Under the pieces are notes generated by a model. The model saw nothing but the letters and a program-made list of their open reading frames with translations. It made no database searches and was not told the DNA's origin. Both the position numbers and the translations under genes were made by a program. DNA of 64,000 nt, from positions 28,569 to 92,568 of the forward strand of contig NZ_LNDC01000098.1 of the NCBI RefSeq assembly GCF_001870905.1, given 5' to 3'. The stretch comes from Geitlerinema sp. PCC 9228. GTDB taxonomy: Bacteria; Cyanobacteriota; Cyanobacteriia; Cyanobacteriales; PCC-9228. Of this stretch, positions 17,706 to 26,335 are shown piece by piece. The number at the start of each line of letters is the position of its first letter. The stretch's first letter is position 1.

Positions 17706-17726
17706 GGTTATGGTACCAGTATAACC
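17706..17726 (-). promoter_or_regulatory. Candidate operator upstream of the arsR gene
   Basis: GGTTAT at 17706-17711 and ATAACC at 17721-17726 form an inverted repeat around GGTACC (17712-17717), 26 bases before the start codon of the ArsR-type gene. ArsR dimers bind such imperfect palindromes in their own promoters. Binding is inferred from position and symmetry only. Confidence 0.45.
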
Positions 17727-17745
17727 ATCCATGACAATAGAGTAA

Positions 17746-18279
17746 TTAAACTCCTTCAGAATTGGGCTGAATTCTCATCAAAACTTGACCGTATTCCACC
17801 GGTTCTCCATCTTCCACCAAAACTTCTACCACTTGACCGGCAACTTCCGCTTCAATTTCGTTCATTAACTTCATCGCTTCGATAATACATACAGTTTGCC
17901 CGACGCCAACCCGGTCGTTCATTTCCACGAACGGTGCTTCTCCAGGAGCGGGTGCCCGGTAAAATGTACCTACCATGGGCGAGGTAACATCCACCAATTT
18001 TGGTTGGGGAGCGCTGGGAGGTTTTCCTCCCTCTGGAGCGCTCTCGCTAGATGCCGGCGCGGCGGCTGGGGGTGCTGCTGTACCAGCGGCGTTTGCTTCT
18101 GGCGGGGTGGTTTGGGGAAAACCAGCAACCATAGACTCTCCTGCCCCGGCGCGATCGCCGAGGGGCCAATCTTTGCGCAAGGTTAACTCAAAATCGCCAC
18201 TTTTCAGCGTTAATTCCGAGATATTGGTCTGGTTGAACGCCGTTAAGAGTTCCCGGAGGGTATTAACATCTAAATCCAC
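17746..18279 (-). CDS. accB: Biotin carboxyl carrier protein of acetyl-CoA carboxylase
   Basis: Carries biotin between the carboxylase and transcarboxylase subunits in the first step of fatty-acid synthesis. The 177-residue protein has a helical N-terminal part (1-45), a Pro/Ala-rich linker (about 55-95), and a biotinyl domain from VTSPMVGTFYRAPAPGEAPFV to the end. The biotinylated lysine is K137 in EAMKLMNEIEAEV. efp lies upstream on the same strand; efp-accB is a common pairing in cyanobacteria. A hairpin with a T-run lies between them (18338-18365), so accB expression may be attenuated or separately initiated. Confidence 0.97.
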   Translation of the reverse strand: MDLDVNTLRELLTAFNQTNISELTLKSGDFELTLRKDWPLGDRAGAGESMVAGFPQTTPPEANAAGTAAPPAAAPASSESAPEGGKPPSAPQPKLVDVTSPMVGTFYRAPAPGEAPFVEMNDRVGVGQTVCIIEAMKLMNEIEAEVAGQVVEVLVEDGEPVEYGQVLMRIQPNSEGV

Positions 18280-18337
18280 AGTTAACCGAATTCCATTAAG
18301 CTATCCTACAAGCAGTCAATTTCAAGAAACAAAAACG

Positions 18338-18365
18338 CTTCCAGATTCCAAGTGGAGTCTAGAAG
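18338..18365 (-). terminator. Hairpin with T-run between efp and accB
   Basis: On the minus strand a 13-bp stem with a 2-base tip, including one G-T pair and one mismatch (CTTCTAGACTCCA with the partner ending in TCTGGAAG), is followed by GCGTTTTTGTTTC. This looks like an intrinsic terminator or attenuator after efp, about 100 bases after its stop. Confidence 0.55.
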
Positions 18366-18468
18366 CAGCCACAGTTGTTCAAACCATACAGGTCATAGCC
18401 GATGGTAGGGGAACGTTTGCAGCTATGCCCGTACTGCCTATCTGCATAGCTGCCTATCCCCATCCTGC

Positions 18469-19026
18469 CTATTCGCGACCTATATACGTGTCATTACGGG
18501 TATCCACTTTAATGCGTTCTCCAACGGAGATAAACAAAGGAACCATCACCACGGCACCGGTTTCCAACGTAGCCGGTTTGCTGCCGCCGGTGGCTGTATC
18601 CCCCTTCACCCCAGGATCGGTCTCGGTCACTTCCAAGACGATGGAATTGGGTAACTCCACTTCCAAAATTTGGTTTTGCCAGCGGATGGCTGTTACCTCC
18701 ATGCCTTCTTTCAAATACTTGGAACGTTCGCCAATTTGCTCGGCGGTCAGGGGGATTTCTTCATATTGTTCCATATCCATAAAGACGAACTGTTCTTTGT
18801 CTTTATAGGTATACTGCATGGGAACTTTTTCCAAAATTGCTTGGGGAACGGTTTCCCCAGCACGAAAAGTTCTTTCCACCACGTTACCAGTTTGTACGTT
18901 TTTCAGTTTCGTACGCACGAACGCGGAGCCTTTGCCAGGCTTAACGTGGAGAAATTCGACAACGCGCCATACAGCGCCTTCCAACTCAATGGTGACTCCG
19001 GTGCGAAAGTCGTTGGTGGAGATCAT
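18469..19026 (-). CDS. efp: Elongation factor P
   Basis: Rescues ribosomes stalled at polyproline stretches. The 185-residue protein has the three beta-barrel domains and starts [20 protein letters not shown]. The tip loop that contacts the P-site tRNA is [12 protein letters not shown], with lysine at position 32. The ending [17 protein letters not shown] is the family C-terminal signature. No epmA/epmB modification gene is seen nearby. It precedes accB on the same strand. Confidence 0.97.
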   Translation of the reverse strand: MISTNDFRTGVTIELEGAVWRVVEFLHVKPGKGSAFVRTKLKNVQTGNVVERTFRAGETVPQAILEKVPMQYTYKDKEQFVFMDMEQYEEIPLTAEQIGERSKYLKEGMEVTAIRWQNQILEVELPNSIVLEVTETDPGVKGDTATGGSKPATLETGAVVMVPLFISVGERIKVDTRNDTYIGRE

Positions 19027-19250
19027 GGCTGTTTATCTAGTTTCTATATTGATTTGGGCAAAGCAATCAGCACCTCATTGTACCTTTTACAGGGGAAAAA
19101 TTTGCTTTGTCTAGAGGTTTTGCTACAGCGCTCGTATTGGGGAAAGCTCTCAAGGCTACCATGGCTGCGGCTGGCTTTTTTCATTGTGCCCTTCCCTGAT
19201 TGTGGCAATATGAACAGGTAGCAGTTGTAACCAAAAGGATTCGGCACACT

Positions 19251-20426
19251 ATGTTTCTTTTCAATCGTTCTCGCACTCGCAACCCTGGATGGCAAAGGTG
19301 GCTGTTCAATGGTGTTTTGGTGGTATTGCTAGCTAGCCTCTCGGTCGGTCTTAGCGGTGCTTGGTGGGACTTTTTCAGCGGCAACAACGAGCGTCAAAGT
19401 AGCTTGCCCACCGGCGATCCGGTCACCAATGGGGAATCTCTGTTGCAATATTCCCTACCCATCGACAATCCTCCCGTACGCCAATTGCAACAAAGTTTGG
19501 AAGATATTGCTACCCAACTGAGGGCGCGCCGCCGTTGGGGGGCGATTCGTTCTGATGTGAAAGCGGCGGCTAGGGTTTTGCAACGCAAGGAAGATGAAAT
19601 TCTAGCCAGTATTGCTCCAGAAAAGCAAGCGCAAGCGCAAAAAATCCTCGATGATATTCGAGCCGGTGTTGATGATTTCAAAGAAATTGCTGAGGTAAAA
19701 GATAAAGAAGCAGCTTGGATTCGCCGCGGCGAGTTAATTTCCCAGCTGGGCGATTTGGAAGAGTTAATGGTTGATGAATTTCCCTTTGAAGTTCCCGAAG
19801 AATATAGCGATCTGCCCCAGCTCCAAGGACGCGCTACCATTGAGATGGAAACCAATAAGGGGAATTTGACTTTGGTGGTTGATGGGTATAGCGCTCCCAT
19901 TACTGCTGGGAATTTTGTGGATTTGGTGCAGCGGAATTTTTACGACGGATTGGAGTTTATTCGTTCCGAGCAGGATTACGTGTTGCAGGCTGGCGATCCA
20001 CCTGGTCCTGAGGAAGGATTTGTCGATCCGGAAACGGGAACCGAACGTACCATTCCTTTAGAGATTAAGCCCAAATCGGAAAAAGAACCAATTTATGGGT
20101 TTACGTTTGAAGAGTTAGGTTTGTACAAAACGCAACCGGAATTGCCGTTTTCTGCTTATGGAACGGTGGCGATGGCACGCCCGGAGGAGAATAACAATGG
20201 CGGTTCTTCGCAGTTTTTCTTTTTTCTGTTTGAACCGGATTTAACGCCGGCTGGTGCCAATTTGCTTGATGGTCGGTATGCGGTTTTTGGATATGTTATT
20301 GATGGCAAAGATGTTTTGGAAACCTTGCAAGCAGGGGATAAAATTATGTCGGCACAGGTAACTAAAGGATTGGAAAATTTGGTGGTGCCGCAGGAAGAAA
20401 CAGAAACGGAAACGGAAGCGGCGTAG
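19251..20426 (+). CDS. Cyp38/TLP40-like cyclophilin (peptidyl-prolyl isomerase)
   Basis: 391 residues from the ATG at 19251; the frame extends to a TTG at 19200, but the ATG starts directly before the basic-hydrophobic leader (RNPGWQRWLFNGVLVVLLASLSVGLSG), a signal or anchor sequence. Residues about 60-180 form a predicted helical bundle (RQLQQSLEDIATQLRARRRWG...), like the PsbQ-like part of plant Cyp38. From about 195 comes a divergent cyclophilin domain with ATIEMETNKGNLTLVV, APITAGNFVDLV and GSSQFFFFLFEP. In plants Cyp38 assists photosystem II assembly in the lumen; the same is inferred here. Confidence 0.88.
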   Translation: MFLFNRSRTRNPGWQRWLFNGVLVVLLASLSVGLSGAWWDFFSGNNERQSSLPTGDPVTNGESLLQYSLPIDNPPVRQLQQSLEDIATQLRARRRWGAIRSDVKAAARVLQRKEDEILASIAPEKQAQAQKILDDIRAGVDDFKEIAEVKDKEAAWIRRGELISQLGDLEELMVDEFPFEVPEEYSDLPQLQGRATIEMETNKGNLTLVVDGYSAPITAGNFVDLVQRNFYDGLEFIRSEQDYVLQAGDPPGPEEGFVDPETGTERTIPLEIKPKSEKEPIYGFTFEELGLYKTQPELPFSAYGTVAMARPEENNNGGSSQFFFFLFEPDLTPAGANLLDGRYAVFGYVIDGKDVLETLQAGDKIMSAQVTKGLENLVVPQEETETETEAA

Positions 20427-20552
20427 TTGGCGATCGCGCAATTGGTTGAAACATGGTGGACGGGTAAGCATTCAGCTACCACGGTCGTGCTGGTATGCTT
20501 ACCGCCCTTTTCTAGGCAGAAAACAATCCACGAGAGGGCAGCGGGAATATTT

Positions 20553-20837
20553 ATGGTCTATAATTTTTTATTGTTGCTGGTTTTGGGCAGTATTTTTGGC
20601 GTTGTGGTTTTGAGTTCCCTACGCAGGCAACAAGTTAGAAAACGTTTGGAAGATGCGTTTTATGAAATTTTAGAGCGCCACAATGGAAAAATTACGCTTA
20701 TCCAACTGACCGCCAAAGCCCGGGTAGAACCGGAGGTTGCCAGCCAGTTTTTAGAACGTCAAGCTCAAATATTTTCTGCCCGGTTGGATGTGGATGAAAA
20801 CGGTACAATGATTTATTATTTCCCCCAAATTCAGTAA
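20553..20837 (+). CDS. Small single-helix membrane protein
   Basis: 94 residues from the ATG at 20553. Residues 3-24 are one hydrophobic helix (NFLLLLVLGSIFGVVVLSSL), followed by a basic stretch and a C-terminal soluble part with two helices and a short strand (FYEILERHNGKITLIQLTAKAR, then MIYYFPQI). The soluble part resembles a small winged-helix fold, but no family is recognised. It lies between the cyclophilin and thiL genes on the same strand. Confidence 0.7.
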   Translation: MVYNFLLLLVLGSIFGVVVLSSLRRQQVRKRLEDAFYEILERHNGKITLIQLTAKARVEPEVASQFLERQAQIFSARLDVDENGTMIYYFPQIQ

Positions 20838-20904
20838 TATCAAATATTGCTATTGGCCTTTTTACGTCGTTTAAAAAATATTCTTTCACTCACCAGAAAA
20901 ATAT

Positions 20905-21915
20905 ATGTTGGTTCGAGACCTTGGGGAAAGAGCGCTTTTACAAAAGTTACACCAATATGGCCAACCAGAGATTATTGGGGATGATGCGGCCATCGTATCC
21001 CAAGTCCCCCGCGGGGGATACCACCTGGTGGTGACCACCGATATGTTGGTCGAGGAGGTTCATTTTAGCGATCGCACCACCAATCCTGAAGATGTGGGAT
21101 GGCGCGCTGTTGCTGCCAATTTCTCTGATTTGGCGGCGATGGGGGCGATGCCAGCGGGCATGACCGTAGGGTTGGGGGTGGCTGGAGAAACGCCCCTAAC
21201 TTGGGTGGAAGGAGTGTATCAAGGCATCAGCGAGTACCTGCAAAAATACCAAACCCCCCTCCTTGGCGGCGATGTGGTGCGTTCTACCCAGAGAACCCTC
21301 GCCATTACCGCTTTTGGTGAAGTGCATCCCCAACGTAGCATTCGCCGTTTTTGCGCTCAACCGGGGGATGCGATCGCGGTCACTGGCTGGCATGGACTTT
21401 CCCGGGCTGGTTTGGAATTGCTGCTAGATCCCCAACGGGAGCGTTCGTTTTCCCAGACAGAACGCAACTTACTGGTTACCGCCCACCAACGCCCGCAAGC
21501 GAGGTTCGATGTTTTGCCTGTGTTGCAGAACCTGTTAGACGACCCTTGGCGCATCGCGGGCATGGATAGCAGCGATGGTTTGGCAGATGCCGTTTGGCAA
21601 ATCTGTCAGCTAAGTCAAGTAGGTGCGCGTTTGGACCGCCAAAACATTCCCGTTCCAGAAGCACTCTGGCAAATGGCTACCCCGGAAGTGGTTTGGCAGT
21701 GGATTTTGTACGGAGGAGAAGACTTTGAGCTAGTCTTGTGTCTGCCCCCGGCGAGAGCCACCACCTTGGTATCGCAACTGGGGGCACCGGCTGCCATTAT
21801 TGGCGAAATTACCAGCGAACCTGGCATCGTTCTTGGGGATAGCAGCCACAGCTACAGCGAACAGACGCTCTGTCCCAGCAGTAGCTTTCAACACTTTCAT
21901 CCCCCCCCGCAATAA
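20905..21915 (+). CDS. thiL: Thiamine-monophosphate kinase
   Basis: Phosphorylates thiamine monophosphate to the active cofactor thiamine diphosphate. The 336-residue protein shows the conserved GDDAAIV (about 26-32), VVTTDMLVEEVHF, the FSDLAAMGAMP motif, GGDVVRS and, near the C-terminus, GMDSSDGLADA and YGGEDFELVL. These are the ATP- and magnesium-binding elements of the AIR-synthase-like fold. The gene ends at a strong inverted repeat shared with gap2. A tenA gene, also in thiamine metabolism, is 21 kb away and not linked. Confidence 0.96.
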   Translation: MLVRDLGERALLQKLHQYGQPEIIGDDAAIVSQVPRGGYHLVVTTDMLVEEVHFSDRTTNPEDVGWRAVAANFSDLAAMGAMPAGMTVGLGVAGETPLTWVEGVYQGISEYLQKYQTPLLGGDVVRSTQRTLAITAFGEVHPQRSIRRFCAQPGDAIAVTGWHGLSRAGLELLLDPQRERSFSQTERNLLVTAHQRPQARFDVLPVLQNLLDDPWRIAGMDSSDGLADAVWQICQLSQVGARLDRQNIPVPEALWQMATPEVVWQWILYGGEDFELVLCLPPARATTLVSQLGAPAAIIGEITSEPGIVLGDSSHSYSEQTLCPSSSFQHFHPPPQ

Positions 21916-21922
21916 GATAAAA

Positions 21923-21975
21923 GAAGTGACAAGCGAATCGAAGCAAAGGGTCTCCACCGCTATGCTTGTCACTTC
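21923..21975. terminator. Bidirectional terminator between thiL and gap2
   Basis: A perfect 12-bp inverted repeat, GAAGTGACAAGC at 21923-21934 and GCTTGTCACTTC at 21964-21975, lies between the ends of two convergent genes. The loop is 29 bases. No strong T-run follows, so termination is inferred from stem strength and position. Confidence 0.6.
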
Positions 21976-21987
21976 ACAGTCAACTCT

Positions 21988-23004
21988 CTAGCCAGCCCAT
22001 TTTTGGGCAACGAGTTCTGCCAAATCGAGAACCCGCTGGCTGTAGCCCCACTCGTTGTCGTACCAGGCAACCACTTTCACCATATCGCCATCGAGCACCA
22101 TGGTCAGGCTGGCATCCACGATGGAAGAAGCATTGTGACCGCGATAGTCACCCGAGACCAAAGGCAGGTCGCTGTACTCCATAATTCCTTTGAGTTCGCC
22201 TTCAGCGGCTTCTTGCAGCGCTTCGTTCACTTCTTCAACAAACGTTTTTCTTTCTACCTGGGCGACAAAATCAACCACGGAAACGTTTGGTGTTGGCACC
22301 CGGAACGCAACGCCATTGAGCTTGCCTTCCAATTCGGGAATGACCAAAGCCACCGCTTTTGCCGCTCCGGTGGTGGTGGGCACAATGTTGAGAGCGGCAG
22401 CACGAGCGCGACGCACATCTCGGTGGCTGGCATCGAGCAGGCGCTGGTCGCCGGTGTAGCTGTGGGTTGTGGTCATGGTGCCTTTCACAATGCCGAATCT
22501 TTCGTGCAGCACCTTGACAACGGGGGCTAGGCAGTTGGTGGTACAGCTGGCATTGCTGACGACGGGGGTATTTTCATGGGTATAGTCTTTGTCGTTGACC
22601 CCCATGACATAGGTTTGAATATTGCTGCTTTTGCCAGGAGCGGTAATCAGGACTTTTTTCGCCCCGGCATCAATGTGTTGGGAGGCACCATCGTATTTCA
22701 CAAAAACCCCCGTCGATTCCACGACGAGGTCGATGTTCCATTCCCCCCAGGGAAGGTTAAGGGGGTTGCGGTCGGAGACGCATTTAATGGTGCGACCGTT
22801 GACAATTAAGGAATTTTCGTCGCAGGTGACATCGGCATTGAGGGTGCCTAGGGTGGAATCGTATTTCAGTAAGTGGGCGTTGGTTTTGGTATCGGATGTA
22901 TCGTTGATGCCAACAATATCAAGTTGGCTATTTTCGCGTTCTAACCAGCAACGGAGAAAATTACGTCCTATGCGGCCAAAACCGTTAATCGCAACTCTAA
23001 TCAC
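21988..23004 (-). CDS. gap2: Calvin-cycle glyceraldehyde-3-phosphate dehydrogenase Gap2
   Basis: Reduces 1,3-bisphosphoglycerate with NADPH in photosynthetic carbon fixation. The GTG at 23004 follows AGGAGG by six bases and gives a 338-residue protein starting (V)[15 protein letters not shown], the family start; an upstream ATG at 23049 lies before that site. The catalytic cysteine is C154 in SNASCTTNC. The region [18 protein letters not shown] is typical of the cyanobacterial Gap2/plastid GapA type rather than glycolytic Gap1. The enzyme is known to be controlled by the CP12-PRK complex; no CP12 gene is in this window. Confidence 0.96.
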   Translation of the reverse strand: MIRVAINGFGRIGRNFLRCWLERENSQLDIVGINDTSDTKTNAHLLKYDSTLGTLNADVTCDENSLIVNGRTIKCVSDRNPLNLPWGEWNIDLVVESTGVFVKYDGASQHIDAGAKKVLITAPGKSSNIQTYVMGVNDKDYTHENTPVVSNASCTTNCLAPVVKVLHERFGIVKGTMTTTHSYTGDQRLLDASHRDVRRARAAALNIVPTTTGAAKAVALVIPELEGKLNGVAFRVPTPNVSVVDFVAQVERKTFVEEVNEALQEAAEGELKGIMEYSDLPLVSGDYRGHNASSIVDASLTMVLDGDMVKVVAWYDNEWGYSQRVLDLAELVAQKWAG

Positions 23005-23478
23005 GTTAGACCTCCTCAGGTTGGCATTCGGTAGCTTCGGGGAAGGCAAAAGGTTTTGCTATATGGATGGGTGGTTGCTGTTTCCCTTAGAAACGAGAAG
23101 AACTTGGCCAAATAGGGCTAGCCTTCTTGGCAACCAGCTACGCAGGCACCCAAATGGGAACCGAGCCGTTGAGAAAAGCGACCGGTCGTCAGTCTACCAC
23201 GGTTGTTGGGTCAATCCGCGCAGGCGTAGAGCTTGGGAGAATCGCTTTTCGTTGGCCATGATGGGATGGAAATGCAAAAATCCATCTTTTTCTACGGTAT
23301 TGGGGACCCAATTGAGCGCCTCATAATGCCCCCAATCATATCGTAAAGACCGGACAATTTAAACTTTTTTTAGGTTTTCAAATGGGCGGAAAATTGCTTG
23401 TCAAAAGGTCGCGGGGGCGATTTGGGCGCGGAATTTCTGATATAGACCTCAGAAACTGCGATCGCGGCGGGTGGACGT
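23005..23478. other. nadD-gap2 intergenic region
   Basis: 474 bases between the end of nadD and the gap2 start, both on the minus strand. It should contain the gap2 promoter and leader, with the AGGAGG site at its left edge. I see no RNA gene or credible open frame. Confidence 0.5.
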
Positions 23479-24114
23479 TCACCCACAGAAGGTTTGGTAA
23501 AGCTGGTGGGTGGCGATATAGTCGGCAACGGCTGCGGGAACTAATGATTGTAGCGGCTGCCTCTGGTAGACGGCTTGGCGTACTTGGGTAGCGGAAATCT
23601 GGATGGGGGTCATTGCCAACAATTGCCAGTGTAGCGGGATCGATTCTGCTGCTAAGCGATCGCTGGTTTCGCGAGCGATTTGCTGGGCTTGCTGTGGGGT
23701 TTGGGTGGGGAAGCGGGGGGCTACCAACCACCAGCAGCAACGTACTAGTTCCTCGCGGCGGTACCAATGGTGTAGGGTTTGCAAGGTATCCGTGCCCACA
23801 ATCCAATACCACTGGGCGTTGGGGGATTGTTTTTGCAGTTGTGCCCAGGTATCGGCACTGTAGGTAATAGCGGTGCTTTCTGCTTCAATGGTACAGATGG
23901 TAGAGATGGGATCGCCGGCGATCGCGCGTTGCAACATAGCCAGGCGATGGGTCCATGGGGCTAGGGGGCGATCGCTTTTGTGGGGAGGAGACCCCGCCGG
24001 GAGCCAAAGCAGCCGATCCAATCCCGCTTGTGCTTGGGCGGCGGCTGCTAAGTGCAGGTGCCCCCAATGTACCGGATCGAACGTTCCTCCCAAAATACCA
24101 ATTTTTTGCGCCAT
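23479..24114 (-). CDS. nadD: Nicotinate-nucleotide adenylyltransferase
   Basis: Converts nicotinate mononucleotide to nicotinate adenine dinucleotide in NAD synthesis. The 211-residue protein has the nucleotidyltransferase motif GILGGTFDPVHWGHL (about residues 6-20) with the HxGH-type signature, LPAGSPPHK, WYWIVGTDTLQTL and the second motif ISATQVR near the C-terminus. It is divergent from murC, with a 409-base gap. Confidence 0.94.
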   Translation of the reverse strand: MAQKIGILGGTFDPVHWGHLHLAAAAQAQAGLDRLLWLPAGSPPHKSDRPLAPWTHRLAMLQRAIAGDPISTICTIEAESTAITYSADTWAQLQKQSPNAQWYWIVGTDTLQTLHHWYRREELVRCCWWLVAPRFPTQTPQQAQQIARETSDRLAAESIPLHWQLLAMTPIQISATQVRQAVYQRQPLQSLVPAAVADYIATHQLYQTFCG

Positions 24115-24523
24115 ACACCGTTGCTTGGGAAATTTTCAATCCCCCCTGGGGAATTTTGGGGAACAATTTTTCGGAAAAAATCGTTTTTCGGCCGAAAAAA
24201 AAGTGCATATATCGCCGAAAATGTTCTAAGGAATTTATGAAGGTGCTCTGTTGTCCTCTAGGAAGTTCTTTTTGGCTTTTTCTTCCCAATAGCTGTTTGA
24301 TGTGGTTTGGTGCTGCTACCCGTGCTCCTGTCTCCCCTCCCATTTGCCAACTAGCTGCTAAAGGTGCGCGCAAAAGTTCCCGCTGTAAGTTTTTTCTGGA
24401 TGCAACCACGCTGGCAAGCCAAATTTTCCACAACCGCATCGGGATTTTACCAGATAGAAGTTTGTTGATATGATATCGCGTGTTATTCACCAGTGGTGTG
24501 GTTTGTGAGGAGCCAAGATTAAG
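24115..24523. other. nadD-murC divergent intergenic region
   Basis: 409 bases between two divergent genes. A perfect 16-base palindrome, TTTTTCGGCCGAAAAA, lies at 24184-24199, within a T/A-rich stretch. A GAGGAG site precedes the murC ATG. The frames running through here are short and not convincing. Likely two promoters and possibly an operator. Confidence 0.5.
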
Positions 24524-26134
24524 ATGCCGAATTCTGTTGATTTTAGTGGCAGACCGTTTCATTTCATCGGTATAGGGGGGATTGGGATGTCTGCGGTGGC
24601 TTATATTTTAGCGAAACGCCGGTTGCCTGTATACGGATCCGACCTTCGTTCGAGTCATATTACCCAGCGTTTGCAGCAAACCGGTGTTCGGATTTTTTCG
24701 CGGCAGGAAGCTGAAAATTTGCACTGGTTTCAAAAAGATGGCATGCGGGAAACCAGTTCCTTGGTTCGGTACCCCAACAATCAGGTGTTCCCTTCCTCTA
24801 CTGCTAACAGTTTTGCTGCCGCCCAAAATGGCGATCGCCCCCATCCGGAAGCTACCTCTGCTGCGGCCAATGGATGCGCTGCCAGTAAGAGCGTACCGCA
24901 AGTGATTTGTTCTTCTGCCATCGATCCCGCCAATGTAGAATACCAAGCCGCCCTTGATTTGGGATGTCCTATTTTTCACCGTTCGGATGTGCTGGCTGCT
25001 CTCATGCAGCAGTACGATGCCAGTATAGCGGTTGCTGGCACCCACGGTAAAACCACCACCAGCAGTTTAGCCGGTCACGTGTTGGTGGAAGCGGGATGGG
25101 ACCCTACCGTGGCCATTGGTGGCGAAGTTCCCACGTGGCAGGGCAATGCTCGCGTGGGCAAGACCCCTTATTTTGTGGCGGAAGCCGATGAATCGGATGG
25201 TTCTCTGGTGAAGCTGCAGGCCAAAATTGGTATTATTACCAACATCGAACTGGACCATCCCGATTGCTATCAGAGTTTGGAACAGGTGGTGGCCACATTT
25301 CAAACCTTTGCCCACGGCTGCGAGACGGTGGTGGGATGTGCTGATTGTCAGACGGTACGGCAGGCGTTGCCTTCGACGATCGGCTACAGCATTCACCCCC
25401 ATAGGGGGGCCCATTATACCGTGCAAAATGTCCGCTACAGTGCTACAGGAACAGTGGCTACGGTGCTGGAAGGCGATCGCGTCTTGGGCGAGTTGCAGTT
25501 ACAGTTGTTGGGAGAGCATAACCTCAGCAATGCCCTGGCGGTGGTGGCGGCGACCCGTCAGTTGGGTTTGGATTTTCCCACCATTGCCGCCGCGATCGCA
25601 ACATTTGCAGGGGCCAGCCGCCGTTTTGAGATTCGCGGTCAGTACGGTGGTATTTTATTTGTAGATGATTACGCCCACCATCCCAATGAAATTCAAGCGA
25701 CCCTGGCGGCGGCGCGGTTGCGAATGCAAGAGTTTGACGACCGCAGCGCTACAGACAACCCCGCACAGAACCAACGCCGCTTGATTGCTGTTTTTCAACC
25801 CCATCGCTACAGCCGTACCCAACGATTTTTATTAGACTTTGCCCGGGCCTTTAGCGCCGCCGATCTGGCAATTGTTAGCGATATTTATGGGGCTGGGGAA
25901 AATAATTTGGAAAATCTGAACGGAGAGTGCGTGACGCAAGCGATCGCACAATATCACGATGGGGTCGAGTACCAACCGTCGCTGGCGGATGTGGTCCGCC
26001 GTTTGAAAGAAATTTTGCGTGCGGGGGATGTGGTTTTGTTCCTGGGAGCGGGCAATCTAAACCAAGTCATTCCGGAAATTATGGAGTTTTACCGCTTTTG
26101 GGACCGTCCCCCAGCTTCCAGTTCCTACTGCTAG
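24524..26134 (+). CDS. murC: UDP-N-acetylmuramate-L-alanine ligase
   Basis: Adds L-alanine to UDP-MurNAc, the first amino acid of the peptidoglycan stem peptide. The 536-residue protein has the N-terminal FHFIGIGGIGMSAVAYILAKR, the ATP-binding VAGTHGKTTTSS, the central EADESDGSL and IELDHPD, and the C-terminal VDDYAHHPNEI with FQPHRYSRTQ. It is some 60-70 residues longer than typical because of a low-complexity insertion at about residues 67-124 (Asn/Ser/Ala-rich, with a HIP1 site), between RQEAENL and PQVICSSAI. murB follows 201 bases downstream on the same strand. Confidence 0.96.
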   Translation: MPNSVDFSGRPFHFIGIGGIGMSAVAYILAKRRLPVYGSDLRSSHITQRLQQTGVRIFSRQEAENLHWFQKDGMRETSSLVRYPNNQVFPSSTANSFAAAQNGDRPHPEATSAAANGCAASKSVPQVICSSAIDPANVEYQAALDLGCPIFHRSDVLAALMQQYDASIAVAGTHGKTTTSSLAGHVLVEAGWDPTVAIGGEVPTWQGNARVGKTPYFVAEADESDGSLVKLQAKIGIITNIELDHPDCYQSLEQVVATFQTFAHGCETVVGCADCQTVRQALPSTIGYSIHPHRGAHYTVQNVRYSATGTVATVLEGDRVLGELQLQLLGEHNLSNALAVVAATRQLGLDFPTIAAAIATFAGASRRFEIRGQYGGILFVDDYAHHPNEIQATLAAARLRMQEFDDRSATDNPAQNQRRLIAVFQPHRYSRTQRFLLDFARAFSAADLAIVSDIYGAGENNLENLNGECVTQAIAQYHDGVEYQPSLADVVRRLKEILRAGDVVLFLGAGNLNQVIPEIMEFYRFWDRPPASSSYC

Positions 26135-26335
26135 GAAATCGCGATGGCAGAGAAAAGGCTGCTATTGGGACCCCTCTGCTGCCGTATCCAACCGCTGTTT
26201 TTTCTGCCCTGGCAGGCAAGCCGGCTTCTTCCAGCCAACGAGCTTGTCAATGGTAATTTGGAAACTTAGAGGTTTGCCTGGATGTAGGGTGCATGCATCA
26301 ACCTTGATAACCCCATCGAAACACTGTCACACGCT

